Assembly: GCA_949318235.1 (NCBI GenBank)
Contig: OX439129.1
Location: 37,543,027-37,607,026 of the forward strand
Origin: Ecdyonurus torrentis
Taxonomy: Eukaryota > Arthropoda > Insecta > Ephemeroptera > Heptageniidae
Direction of reading: 5' to 3'
DNA: 64,000 bases
Shown here: in pieces, positions 30,601 to 45,400 of the stretch
Numbering within the stretch: the stretch's first letter is position 1
Layout: every line of letters begins with the position of its first letter
Notes under the pieces: generated by a model
Told to the model about the DNA's origin: nothing
The model's database searches: none
Seen by the model: only the letters and a program-made list of their open reading frames with translations
Made by a program: the position numbers and the translations under genes

Positions 30601-33600
30601 AATAATAAAACAGTGGAATATGATATTAAAATTATGCAAAAGAATAATTGTTACGATTATTATTTAATATATACCTTTTTTTTAAAGCTATAAAATAATA
30701 AGTAAATTTTTGCAAATAATAAAAAATTAACAAGAAATTATTTAATGTGCCAAATATATATTATTTTTTTCAGGAGTTTCTGCATGATGTAATGATTAGT
30801 CTACTGACATTTTTAATGATTCTGTAAGTATAAATCAACTAAGAAACTACGGGAAGAAACTCGTTATACACGATACGTAAAAATTAGTTGTAGAAATTAT
30901 TATTAATTAATATTTATGTAATGGCAGTATTTTTTTAAAATTAATATAGGAAATAAAGTAAATATTTTGTACTGTATATGCATCGGACGCAGAAAAAAAA
31001 GGGGGGGGGGGTTATTTGACAATAAATAATTAATCTAAAACGAACATAAAAATATACTTTTCACTGAGGAATGGTTTTTAATATTTTTTTTAATAGGAAG
31101 TTTTTTGTTGTTGTATTTTTTGAAATATTAAGAGACTTCAAACTGATTTAAATTTATTTTTATCCTTGGCTTTTTACGTGGTTGTCGTTATATATTTTTA
31201 TTGCTATTATTCTGCCCTCTAGAGTAAAGTATAAAAGGATGTTATTGAATTTTCAGAGTGATAAACCGCGCGTTCACATCTCTAGAAAGAAAAAAAAATG
31301 GCATTATATACGTTTAAATCAATAATATAATAAAAAATAAAATGCTGAAAGCGTATTTATTTTTTTTTACGGTTTATCGAATAAAAATAATTTCACACTT
31401 GAGATCTGATATTGATATTTTTAATGAGAATATCCATTTGGTTTTTTATGTTCATTAATTCTTTTTGTTTATAACCTGGAAGGCACATTTTAATCATCAA
31501 CAACGCGGGCACGCTCACAATTATTATTTTTTTATTTTTTTCTCGCACCTCTAAGGTATAGAAAATATCATAAAATTTAATAATCAAGAAGTTGTTTAAC
31601 AAGGTATGGTAAGTAAATTTACCATCTTATCATTATCAACATCTGATAACAAATATTAGCGTAATAAATTGGCGGAATTGTGCCGCCTTCTGTGTGGTAG
31701 CCTCTAGTGCCGCAAATACCATAAAACGATAAAAATAAAAGATGTTACATAAAGAGTTTCGATCGAACAGCAATTTTTGTAACTATCGACCTCTGATCTC
31801 CAATTAAGTTTAAATGTTATACGCGTATTATTTTTTTTTCTATTTATTTCACTTAAAATTGAAAAGTGATTTATCATATACAAAACAAAAAAATTCAATT
31901 AGTATTTATGATTTTTTTTTTACTCATTTTTAATATCATGTTAATAAAGCGTAATTTTATTATCATTATTCTTGTCTCAAACAGGATCTTCAATTTAAAA
32001 ATTATTCTTCTTAAAAAAAAAAATTTAAGGTGTATTTAATATTTTTCAAGGAGAAATAAACTATAAAAAATAATTATAGTTTTTGTTCACTTATAATTAG
32101 CAAACTTTTAATTTTGTTAAGCATGTGCAATTCACAAAATCAAAGTTACTGGATCGTACTTTTTATATAAAGCACAGATTCCAATTTTTTTATTGTTTAT
32201 AATAAATAACACTTTTAAAAAAATGAAAAAATATGAAAGCAAAAATAAAAACTAATTAAAAAATAGAAAAACCAACGCTTATATATGAAATTTTTAGTTG
32301 GTAACTAATTAAATCCTTAATAAAAGGAGTATATATTTATAATATATGTATTATAATAATGTTAATTTATATCTTTTGTTTTAAGTGTCATAAATAATGT
32401 AAATAATGAAAGAAGAACAATAGAAAGGAGAGAGAGAGAAAGAGTTATATAGAGTTTTTATTATTTTCTTCATTCTGTCTACCTGAATAATAATCAGGAC
32501 TTAAAATATTTTTCAACATACCATTCAACAACGTGGTAGTTCATAAATTTTGTTTAGAAACAATTATCGCATTCTTATAAATTGCTTTATTAATTAATAT
32601 TATGTTGTAACCTTCATAATATAGTATTACATAAAATATCCAATCCTGTGTTTGTTTATAATACTGGAATGTTTTAAAGATTTATAATATATATAGCTAT
32701 ATTTTTTAAATTGTGGTGGATACATTTAAGTATTTTAACCATTTAACAGTTTCAATTATAATGATGATTATTATTTCAAGTTTTAAATTGCAAAAGAATA
32801 GCATGTTTCGTCAAACTTATGTAATAATGTATCATATACGTAATTCACTCGTATATTACCCCATAACTTACAAGAATAGACCAGAGAAATATTACAAAAC
32901 ACTTTATGGGATTTACATAAATAACATTAGTTTGTCTCAAAACCCAACTGTAGCCCCGTAGCAGTGATCAGAAATTTTGATTTAACCGGCACAACATTTT
33001 CATACTAATTTTTGCATGTTTCTGACGACGTCACATCAAACATGAAATTTCACGCAAATTGCATACTTTACAGTTTTTTCAAGCTCTCTCGTGGGGCTAC
33101 ATTAACTTTCTGGTAAAAATTGTCATCAGTTTTGAAGATCCCATTTTGTGTTTATTCATTAAAAAGCACATAATATGTTGTTTTATGTGGTCTATGGCTT
33201 TAAAGAGTATACGAAAATCATATTAAATAAGAAGACAAAATATTAAAAATTTATAGTTGTTATCAGGAAGCTCTCATTATACAAAAATGTCATGCGATAA
33301 TTTTATAGTACAGAGGCACGTGTCGGTTGGTTTATGGAGGAGGCCAATGGTACTATTATACACACTCTCATCTTGAGGTGTTTGTCAAGTTAAAAGCAAA
33401 GTGACGTCACTCAAAATGTAAATATTGCATACATGTTTAGTGCTTGCTGTTGATTACAGAGTAAATTGATACGCTTTTTGTTTTATATCAGGCAAGTGTT
33501 AATTCACGGTACATTATGTAATGTTGCTCTATCGCAAAAATCGTCCTCGAACGTCTGATGTATTATATATCTTTACTGCAGACTTATCAAAAAACAGTCT

Positions 33601-34965
33601 CTTTAAAATTATGGCATGGCAGCACAAAATAATAATAAAACAATTTTCTTTAGACATAAGTTCGTGATATCGCTATATAACGTACGTAGTTCGTGCACGA
33701 CAAGAAAACTGATCAATATTTGACATATTTACCATTTTTTGCTTAAAAAAAAAAAATAAATAAAAAAGTGAAAAACAAATGTAAAAAACAAATGGAATAA
33801 AAACAAATTTAACTTTCATACTTTTAAAATCAGATAGCAAAATAAGCTCTTATGATTTTGTTACCTAGTTTTTTAAACGTCATAATCGATTGAATAATTT
33901 TAAAATTACCCACTTTCAGTTACATGAACTTACGCTTTGGACCTTCAAGTTTGAAAGAGATTAAAAATAAGAACTGCTGATAATACAAAACAGTAGTTCA
34001 TTATATTTTATTTGAAAATATAAAAACATTAATTTTAATATACAATAATGAACAATCTTATTCAGTATAATAAAATCTGACATAAAATTTTTTGGCACTG
34101 AAATATTTTAGTAGGTTTTAATTTATTTAAAGTGATTATTATATTGTTAAAAAAAAGTAAAATAGATTATAATAAATGGGTTTGACCCCAAATTTTAGTA
34201 AGCTTATATAGTTTATCACAACCTTATTTATTTTTTTTTTTCTTATACAACTATAAATACGCCTATTTTTTATGCATGCAAAAGAACTGACCTATTATTC
34301 TTTTTATACACCCACGATTGCCTTTTCCTTTTATATTAAAATAATACTAAACGGTTGCGTTATATTGTTATAATATTATATTTAGCAACTTTCATTTTCA
34401 CTTCTATATATTATATTAAAACAACACATTGTAAATCATAATTAATTTAAGCATTGTGATTAATGAATTTAATGAATGAATTATTGAATTATATATACAG
34501 TAGCCTGTAAAATAATAGGAATGGAAACATAATTTTGCAATCATTGCATTTATAAAAACAATGATTATTATTATTGAATTGAAATAAAAAATCGCCAACA
34601 AGGTCGAATCAAATTATTTTCATGCATTATATATGCGGATGTATATAGAATTTATAATTCTCTTATATGGCTGAAGTCGTATATTGTCATTATTTTGTGG
34701 TTTTAAAGACATCAAAGTATATTACGAAATTTAAATCTTTCATCTTCCTACTATTTAAAAATCCATAAATAGAAAATTAATGTGATGGCAACCACATTTT
34801 TTTCATTGTTTCCAGATGTTTTTTTGTTTGTAAACAAAAAGATTACTAGATTTTTTTTTTGTATTGCTAAACTTATGTAACCATATAAGGTTATAATTTA
34901 AAATAATTCAAACAATGTTTAAAAAATTGTTTTACAAATAATATAATCTAAAATATTTATATAAG

Positions 34966-34998
<33 letters not shown>

Positions 34999-36391
34999 TT
35001 ATCCTACATAATATTTCTTCAAAAAAATGTATTTCAGGTCATAAAAAGACATTTAAACAGGAAACAAAATTCACATGTATGTGATTGCGGTATTTGGCAA
35101 AAAAAAAAAAAAAAGTGTAATAAACAAATGAGTCTTTGAGGTTTTTAGAACTCTGCCACAAATATACAAGATTGCTTATAATATCGTATGTACTTGAGTT
35201 TTACAACCCTCTTTAGAAGTTGCTGATCGAGCTATTAAACAGTTCCGTTCCCACACTCATTAAAATTAAGACCACGGTATACATATATGTATGTACATGT
35301 ATCTTCTTCCCTGACCAAACTTAAAAATTATAATAATAAACTTTTTAATATAAACTCTACAATGTATTTTTATATAATTTAATTTCATTTGAAAGTTACT
35401 TCCATAGCAGTTATTTTAAGTAATTTTATACTATAATGTTTATGTTTTATTTTCTAATAAATGCAAATAAAATTTTTGCATTAAGATTTTCTCGTGTGAA
35501 ATAAATTTTATTTTTTAAATTTAATTACGAGTGAATCATTTGTCATTTAATTTTTTCACAACGAATTTAGCAGAAAAAAAGGTAGCGCAATAAATTTGCC
35601 TGATATTTTTAATTCCTATAAAAATAATAAGCTCAACTCACCTCTATATAAGAGACGTAAAATGTGTATTGGTATTTTTGACATTACCAAATATAATAAA
35701 GTTATATAGTACCGGTACGTTAATTTATAGTTTGACATCGGACGTGACAAAATTCAAACACATAAGGGACATTTGAAATAATAATTTACTGTCACAACAA
35801 TATTGAAGTTTTTTTTTTTTTTTTTTTTTTTTTTTTCTAAAAACTTTATTCATTAACGCATGCAGGAAAGAAAGAAAATAGTATACAATGACACAATATA
35901 TCTAGGAAGTGTAGAATTTCCAATCACTATTATAGATATTGAAAAATAAAATAACCATTTATCACGTCCTACATGATTTTAACTGACAATTTAAGGAAAC
36001 TAAACCTATAACCATCAACAACTAATTAAATGTACCATATTTAGTTTAAAATCATAACTTTTTTCGATACATAACCTTCATGATGTTTTATTATAATCAC
36101 ATAATATAATAATATATAAATTAAAAAAGTAAGAAGATCTAAAGAAGAAATAAAAAAACGACAATTTATTTTTGGATTACACGACCTTGGTAAATGATTT
36201 ATTTTTTATTTTATTCAGTGAGTGATCTCGCAAGATTGATAACGCCCACCCTCGTGCACGATATTATACAAAAACATATCAATTCACAACTCAATAATAA
36301 TTATATTTACCATGTATTGCATTATGTTCCTTTCGAAAAAAATATAATTTAACGTAAAAGGCAATTCTAGTTTGATTGAATTTTATTTTTT

Positions 36392-36484
<93 letters not shown>

Positions 36485-39400
36485 TCTTGTAAACCACATA
36501 AATTTGAATTGACAATATTTCCGCATTCAAGTAAATCTCAGCTACATTTTTTTTATTCTTCTTAATAATATTATTATTGAAAAACTATATTTTAGACGCT
36601 TTATTTCATTTCTACATACGTCATTTGTGGTAAAAAAAAAATGTACTAAATAAGTTTTCCTTGATTTTTATTAAAAGGATTTTGCAATGACTCAAAAAAT
36701 CTTTTATTTTAGCATATATCTTTTACAATATTATTTGGTAAGAATGTACCAAAAAAAAAAAAAAAAAAAAAAAAACAACATACATACATCGAAAGATATT
36801 TGAATCATGCGTTGTCTGAAATAAAAGATACCCCATTCTTAGAATATACTTCCTCACTCATGCACTACAACAAGGAATTGTTCTGCATTTTATAAATTAT
36901 AAAATAGAGATTTAAAAAATTTAAAGAGTATAAAAATAAAATTTAAACAAGATCAATACATACTGTAGTTTGAGTTCATGAATAATTTTTGACCTCTTCA
37001 TTTTTATAAATTATTACGGGACAAAAAAATATATTTCGTGTCTGAAAATTGGATTATATTGACAGTATTATACAAAATACGGAACTGGAGCATGACGTCA
37101 CTCAATTAGTCTTGAAGGTCATGAGAGCCGCGGATTTTATGATGAGTGATCAGTATGATTACTATAGTATAATATTAGAAAAAAAAAAAAAAAAAAAACT
37201 TAATCTTTAAAATATACATACACTTTTATGTATCCTCCCCACCCCTATCAAGGTCATCCATTCACCCACGCTATAAATTAACTCACTCAGTCAAATCTCA
37301 ATCGGTTGAACTTGAAAAAAAACAAAATACAAATTTAATTATCCATAACTATTGTTAAAATAATAGAGAATCTATTTAAATTAGGACATAATATTGTTCA
37401 TGGTATTAGAAAAATAATAGAATTATGATTTTGTATTATAATAGTGATCTAGAAAATATAATATATATTACTATAAATAATAGAGATACTCTCTCATATT
37501 ATAATTATTCATCAGCTCTAGTGTTCCTAATTTCCATATTGAACTATAGACACGTGTAATGTAAGAAGACAGACGTTTTCTTGCACGTCATATGCGACGC
37601 CATAACATCCTGCTTTTCGTACCCACAAAAAAATAAACCCTATATAATATGTACTGTACCACCAGTATAATGTCTACGCTAATGTCTCATATTATAAGTC
37701 AAGTTTTATTTATAATACCCTTGTGTTAGATATATGTTATATATGTGTTGACATTAGCAAATCAACACCATGCAAGTGCACATTTTCTCACATTAAAGTT
37801 CATCAACCTTTTTATATTGCAATGAAACAACTTCAAAATCATTTGCATTTTTAGTATAATTTTATTTAACATTGTTTTTTTTTTAGAGTTAAAATTATAG
37901 ACGTAAAAGGAATTAAATTTCTAAATTATATTTATTTTTCTCTTATATATGGTATAAAATTATGATAATTTTTATAGTTATTCCTTATTGAAAGTGTCTC
38001 CTCTTTGCATAAAATTAAAATAATAATAATAAACCACTCTATATTAAGAGTTGTATGATTATACCTGCATAGAGAGAAAGATAAATAAATGTATATATAA
38101 ACAAGTTTATAATATTAAAAATCTATAAATTGTTGCATTAATTTTAATATAGTGAAAATCAATTTATTATTATTGGGAAATTAAATTTAAATACAATCAT
38201 CGTTTTACCATATTATTATGAAAGTAGAATTTTATTATACGGTGAAAAGTAAATAAGTAAGATTTGAGAATGACGCATTGATCATGTGGTTTTGTTATAT
38301 TATTATATAGAAGAGAACAAAACTGTGTGGGGCTCCTGGTCATTCAATTGACCTCGGCACTTTGTGACTGACACAATGATGTGTGTAAGCTGATGGTACT
38401 CCCTCCTAGTTCTCCGTACAATATTACTAACACTTGCTAATTTATTAGAGGGTCTTAAAATATATAATAGTCAAGAAACATACTGTATTATAATATAAGA
38501 TGTCTCTTATCTATGAGAGGTTAATAAAATAATAATCCATTTACAATAATAATACATTTTTTAAATTTGTCGATTTCAGCTTTTTTTTTTTATTATATTA
38601 TTATTATTCAAAATGCGCCATCTAGGAACTGTCTAGTATAAAGTAATAAAATAAATCAAAATAGATCAAATTATCAAGATAATATTCGATACGAATTTGT
38701 CAATTTGTAGAGTACCGTCAAGGGTGCCTTTGGCTCGCTGCGTGGGGTGACTAATTGGCTACATTTTCAAACATTATTTACTCCCTAATTAAAGCTCATA
38801 GTTTATATATAGTTAAGATTATTGTTAACCAAAAAGCAGGTGAAACAAAAACTTAAAGCCCTTGTCAACTTACTTTTTTATCATTTAGAATACTAGATTG
38901 ATAATTACTAGACCCTATTATCCATGAATTATATACCAACATGTTGATTTTTTATCTATTTTCATTTATTTTCATTTTGACTGTTATATCACGTATCTGA
39001 CGTCACAATGTACAGATGGAACTTGAGGGAGGGTCTTAAATTTACCACGTGACCAGAGCGGTGACTGTGATTGGCGGTGGTACATTGTGACGTCAGATAC
39101 GTGTCATACGTGATATAACAGTCAATATGAAAATAAATTCAAAATCAACGTGTTGGTGTCTAATTCATGGATAATAAGGTATGGTAATTATCAATCTAGT
39201 ATTCTAAATTATAAAAAAGTAAGTTGACAAGGGCTACAATAAGGTTGATTTTTGCACTATTTTTTAGTTTTAAGTTGCTACATTCTTTATTATATGGTTG
39301 CTATAAGAGATTTTAAATATTTTAAATTTAGTCAAAGTCATCCCAATTGACAGGAAATTTTATGATCTTTTCACACGGAGCAATAAAATGCACTGTTCAA

Positions 39401-42400
39401 TACATTTCAAGGGTGGAGCACGATATCCAATCATTCGTAGACAATTTTTGAATGAGGAATAAGAAATACTATATTTATAGTATAAGTATATATTAATATA
39501 CTTAATCCAATGCATGAAAATAAATAATGCATTTCAATGAAGACTTTATCTTCAGTTTATCCGTGACTCTTATATCATTTAAAATTTATTGCATTCTGAA
39601 AATATTGCATCACTTGTATACTATCCTTTACAATAATAAAAATAATAAAGTAAGATTTCATCAAGGTTTGAGAAATTATTGGCTTAAGTTTTATATTCTA
39701 TATTATAACATGCATAAAAATCGTCAATAAATGATACATTATTGTTATTTATTGATATTGAACTATTGATACTGACATTTAATAAAAATAATAAAAAAAT
39801 CAGTTGCACTTCTATCAAATGTCAAGGTAAAGCACGTGTGCTACGTATATATATGTGCTACTGTATTACAAGTGTATAAGAACACCCACAACTACGTTAT
39901 CTTTGATTAATATCAAGTTTACCTTTTGTATATATAAAGACAATATATATCATTACATATCATGAGTTGAAGAAGAAATATCATGTAATACTCTTTTAAA
40001 TTTTGTTATTTACATATTACAAGTCATAAGTTAATAAATGATTTTCAGAGATAATGTTTTTCTTTAAATGATATACAACTGTGGTGTGGTGGACGTTATT
40101 ATTATTATTGGTGATCCTTGCAACTTGTCGTTTTATTATTATATATCAGATCAATGTCCTCTGCTATGCATTTGATGACTTCATTTTATTGTCTCTACGT
40201 ATATATAATAATTATATGTCAACATTTATACGAGGTGCAGCAATATAATAAAATATAATAGAAAAAATATATAATAGAAATTTCTTATTTAAAGTAATTT
40301 CAATACTTCCTGAATTTTTTTAAATGTGTACAATAGAAAAACAAGGAAGTTTACTTGACTAATTTAGACAAAATGAATAAAGATTATAAAATATACAATT
40401 TATGTATTTAAATTTATTGCATCCTTATACTATATCGTAGGCGGTCTATTATTATTTTTAACGTTTTGACAGATGCGGGTGGGCCATATGGTACCAATGC
40501 GTGATACTGATCAGCTGGTGATATCTAGGGTCAATTTCGCCCCCCCCCCCCCCTCCTTCACAAAATGTCACAGCTGAGGCCAGCTGTGTCATAATATCAT
40601 AAATCATAATACATTATTATAAATTATAACATCAAATTTTCATTGGGATAAAATGATTATCGACCAATTAGGATTTTTAGACCCGGCTAACTAACCATTT
40701 CACAAGTCAAACGCACATGAATAAGTAAATATTATTTTGAAAATTTGTCAGCAAGGAAAATTAGCATACTTTATTTTTAATGAAATATAAAGTTCATCAA
40801 AGGATACGCACGTATACGTTTTATGTTTTTTATTTTATCCCAATTACCTTTAAGGTGCAATTAACATTGAAAATTAAAATTATTTTGTTGTTTTAAAAAA
40901 GCATAAAATTAATAAAATTCTGGGTCTTAAATTTTATGATAAATATAAAACTACGTCAAATTTCAATTAACGAAACAATAAAGAATTTATTACTTGTGCA
41001 ATTTGAAATTGCAACATTTTCACATATTTGTATGGAGCTTTCTAACGAAATGACGGTTGGTTCAAAATTTGACCTTGAGCGAATTACGGCAACAGTGTCG
41101 TGGGGACCAGATTCAAATAAAAGCAATGGATTGCATAGGAGAGCGTATTGATTTTGATTTAATTAAAATAGAAAGAGGTAAAAAGTCGCGGTTTTCGGTC
41201 GTGGTCTGATTAGATGAACATCTTAGCTTTCGATTGATATGATTTTGGCTCCAAAAAATTAATTATTATTAATTAACACAGGTAATTAAAAAATACCTTA
41301 TGAATAGTGCTGATATAAAAATTGTTGTCAATCGAATTTAAAATGAACTAGAATCATGAAAATTGGTACAAAGGTAGATCAATACCTTAGTCATTAGTTA
41401 TCAAAAGGTTAATTACCTAACCCACCCCTAAAGGGTATAAAAGGGGTAGTTAACCCCCGAAAATTAAAATAATCCGATTTCAAAACTTTTAACGATGTTG
41501 GTGGGGTAAAGTGACCCACCTAAGAAGACTGTGATATTAATTTTTGTTAATTTCCACCCCTAACCGACCTAAGGGGTAGTTTACCCTTAAAATTGCATCA
41601 TTTCGAATTTGTAGGTTTTCAACAAAACAAACGTTGTTTCCGGGGTTTCTGAACTTGCTGAAGACAATGGTGCACTCAAAAATTTTCTAGCTTCAACCCC
41701 TAAAGAGCAAAGGGTAGTTTTAACCCTCATTTCCAATTACACCAAAATCAAAAATAAAAGTGTGTCATTTCCGGTGAAAAGCAAAGTGCTAAAAATATAA
41801 GTGGTAGTTTTAAATTTTTATCTTCTACCCTTAACGTGCTAGGGGGTAGTTTTCACCCTTAAATTAAATTTAAATAAAAACAGGCCATCAAAGTGTCATT
41901 TCTGAGGTAAAAAAATATGCTAAAGACGATGGTGATGTTTAAAAAATTCTATCTTCAACCCCTAGCGCGCTAGGGGTAGTTTCACCCTAATTTTTGGAAT
42001 AATTAATATAGACTATAAAGGTGTCGATTTAGGGGTTAAAAATTCTTCTGAAGACGATGGTGTCACTTAAAAATTTTTATCTTAAACCCCTAGCCTGCTA
42101 GGGGTAGTTTTTAGCTTTTTTTGGTAATTTAATTAAAAATATTGGCAAAAACTACCCCTAGAAAGTTAGGGGTTGAAGATAAAAAATTTTAAGTGACACC
42201 ATCGTCTTCAGAAGAATTTTTAACCCCTAAATCGACACCTTTATAGTCTATATTAATTATTCCAAAAATTAGGGTGAAACTACCCCTAGCGCGCTAGGGG
42301 TTGAAGATAGAATTTTTTAAACATCACCATCGTCTTTAGCATATTTTTTTACCTCAGAAATGACACTTTGATGGCCTGTTTTTATTTAAATTTAATTTAA

Positions 42401-45400
42401 GGGTGAAAACTACCCCCTAGCACGTTAAGGGTAGAAGATAAAAATTTAAAACTACCACTTATATTTTTAGCACTTTGCTTTTCACCGGAAATGACACACT
42501 TTTATTTTTGATTTTGGTGTAATTGGAAATGAGGGTTAAAACTACCCTTTGCTCTTTAGGGGTTGAAGCTAGAAAATTTTTGAGTGCACCATTGTCTTCA
42601 GCAAGTTCAGAAACCCCGGAAACAACGTTTGTTTTGTTGAAAACCTACAAATTCGAAATGATGCAATTTTAAGGGTAAACTACCCCTTAGGTCGGTTAGG
42701 GGTGGAAATTAACAAAAATTAATATCACAGTCTTCTTAGGTGGGTCACTTTACCCCACCAACATCGTTAAAAGTTTTGAAATCGGATTATTTTAATTTTC
42801 GGGGGTTAACTACCCCTTTTATACCCTTTAGGGGTGGGTTAGGTAATTAACCTTTTGATAACTAATGACTAAGGTATTGATCTACCTTTGTACCAATTTT
42901 CATGATTCTAGTTCATTTTAAATTCGATTGACAACAATTTTTATATCAGCACTATTCATAAGGTATTTTTTAATTACCTGTGTTAATTAATAATAATTAA
43001 TTTTTTGGAGCCAAAATCATATCAATCGAAAGCTAAGATGTTCATCTAATCAGACCACGACCGAAAACCGCGACTTTTTACCTCTTTCTATTTTAATTAA
43101 ATCAAAATCAATACGCTCTCCTATGCAATCCATTGCTTTTATTTGAATCTGGTCCCCACGACACTGTTGCCGTAATTCGCTCAAGGTCAAATTTTGAACC
43201 AACCGTCATTTCGTTAGAAAGCTCCATTTGTTTCTTTAAAGTTTATGGAAAATGCAAAATAAATAATAACAATAAGATGTAATATAAAATAAAAACTTTA
43301 AAAGCTTTTTAGTTTTGATTATATTTACTCAAAACTAAAAAGTTATGACCAAATGTTGCAATATTATACGTTTACAAAATTTCATATAAAAGTAACTTGT
43401 TTTTAACTAATAAAAACAAAAACATTAAAAAATATTATATGATTACTTTAAACTGCGATTTATTTGTAGAAATGAATCTTCCTGTATTAAAAAATTTATA
43501 TTTCCTATTATTATTTTTTATTACATATAAAATAGATATAAAAAAGAAGAAGTAATTTTCCCAGTACATTAAGTATTGCAGCAATACTGGTGTAATAAGA
43601 AATATTGCTAGACAGTATTATACAGTAGCTTACGAGAGAAAAAGAAAGTGTAAGTGGCTACTTTTGCTTGCATTAAAATGATCATTTTGTGTATCTCGAT
43701 TTAAGATGTGAATTGCAGACATATAAATATAAATACAATTACTTCACAAGCTTTGAAAGGAAGTTAAAAAGTTAAAAAAAAAAAAAAAAATCACAAGAAT
43801 TGTATAAAGTGATCTTTCATTTCTATATAAACATTTAGAAAAAGAAAAAAAGTATACATTGTTTTATTTAAATTATACTAAAAAGAAAAAAGAATTATAT
43901 TTAAATCAAGTTAAAAGTGTGAGAAAATAGTATGAACTTTGATTTATCAATCTCTTTCTTATAATAACGTATTATGAAGCAATTATAGAAATTCACACTC
44001 ACCATAACTATAACATTAAATTATAAGAGGGCGTGGTCATTATTATATACCAATAACACCGAAACTCACCTAGAACAAAAAAAAAATAATATTATAAGTC
44101 AATAACCTTAAATATAATAAAGGAAAAAAAAAACATTATAAAAACATTCCTGAACAAAATAGAGCATTACATTTTATATTTTTAAACTATATAATTTGAA
44201 ACCAATTGAACAATAATTCTTCTATATTATTGATTTGTTTCATCATTATATAAGATATTTTGTGAATGAATATAATAAAGCAAGAGATGAATCATTCATT
44301 CACTCTTTTCTATACTTCTTGTCTCTCGTATGTTATAATCAAATGGTATATCAAATGGTGCAGCTGCATGAATGCAACTTTACATCTTATTAACAAACAC
44401 ACTCTACATTTATCTTGTCACTAAAAAAATATATAACTTGAAAAATAAAAACATAAGCTTCACATGACTGATATATTACTTGTATACTGTATAAGTGTAT
44501 AATGTTGAAAATGCGTACTTTTTTTCTATCCTTGGTTTATTTACATTTTTTTTTTTTATCTCTCTGCTTCTTCTTCTTTTTTTTTTTTTTATTGTTGTAA
44601 AACATTTCCCTGACATCAATTCAAATTCTTTAGTTATGAATGTTTTAGCTCTGTTGTCTGCACTTTCAAGACACCTTTTAGCTACATAATTATTTCCGAA
44701 TATTATATGTTCTTCGTCATAAAATAATAAAAATCTCTCGAGTATCTCAAAATTCTCTATGTAATTATAATAATACGCAATTAGTATACTACTTTTCTAT
44801 TACATAATAAATTATTTTGACAACACAATAATTGCATTATATAAATAATATTTTATTCATGAAAGAAATGTACCCATATTTTTCTGCAGTTATATAAGTT
44901 TTTCAGTTGGCTGCATTTATTTATTATTCGGTCCAGTGCGTGATGAAGACGGTGACCTTTGAACCTTTCTTTCTCTCTCTCTCTCTACATACAATATTCA
45001 AAAGACGGAAGTTAATTTTCCCATATCTTATGTCCTGCATATTATTTTATAACCATGCACTATGTAACGGCACATTTTATGTATATTTTTCTAACTTTTT
45101 TTTCTTCTTCTTCTTTCTATCTGCACGACTATGCAACATAGGAGGTCTCTTAGTGTCACTATTTATTGAGTCACGTGTCACTATGAGTACCACGTGAGTT
45201 GCAACGTGCACGTCATGTCAATTTTAATTGTAAAACAAAGTGACAAAATGTCATCGAAGTTCAATATATTAAGGAGACATATTTGATTGTTGAGTGTCTT
45301 TTTTCTGCCCTATATATAAAGCAATTTCTTTTGCATTTAAAAATATATCATATTAATTATTACTAATAAAATATATTTTTAATTAGAAACTATTCATTAT

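Noticed and set aside
36291..36530. 79-codon open frame of alternating Ile-Tyr
   Set aside because: Product of the (TA)n tract.
40936..41151. 71-codon open frame overlapping the palindrome's left end
   Set aside because: Half lies in unique intron and half in the palindrome arm; the mirror arm keeps no equivalent protein, so it is chance.
41400..42850. CRISPR-like array from the regularly spaced CCCCTA..TAGGGG cores
   Set aside because: Spacing is 126-139 bp, the intervening DNA is also repeated, and the genome is eukaryotic.
41032..43227. Assembly fold-back artefact as explanation of the palindrome
   Set aside because: The arm centres differ, a unique spacer exists, and both outer flanks are unrelated with an 8-bp near-repeat, so a genuine element is more likely; long reads would settle it.
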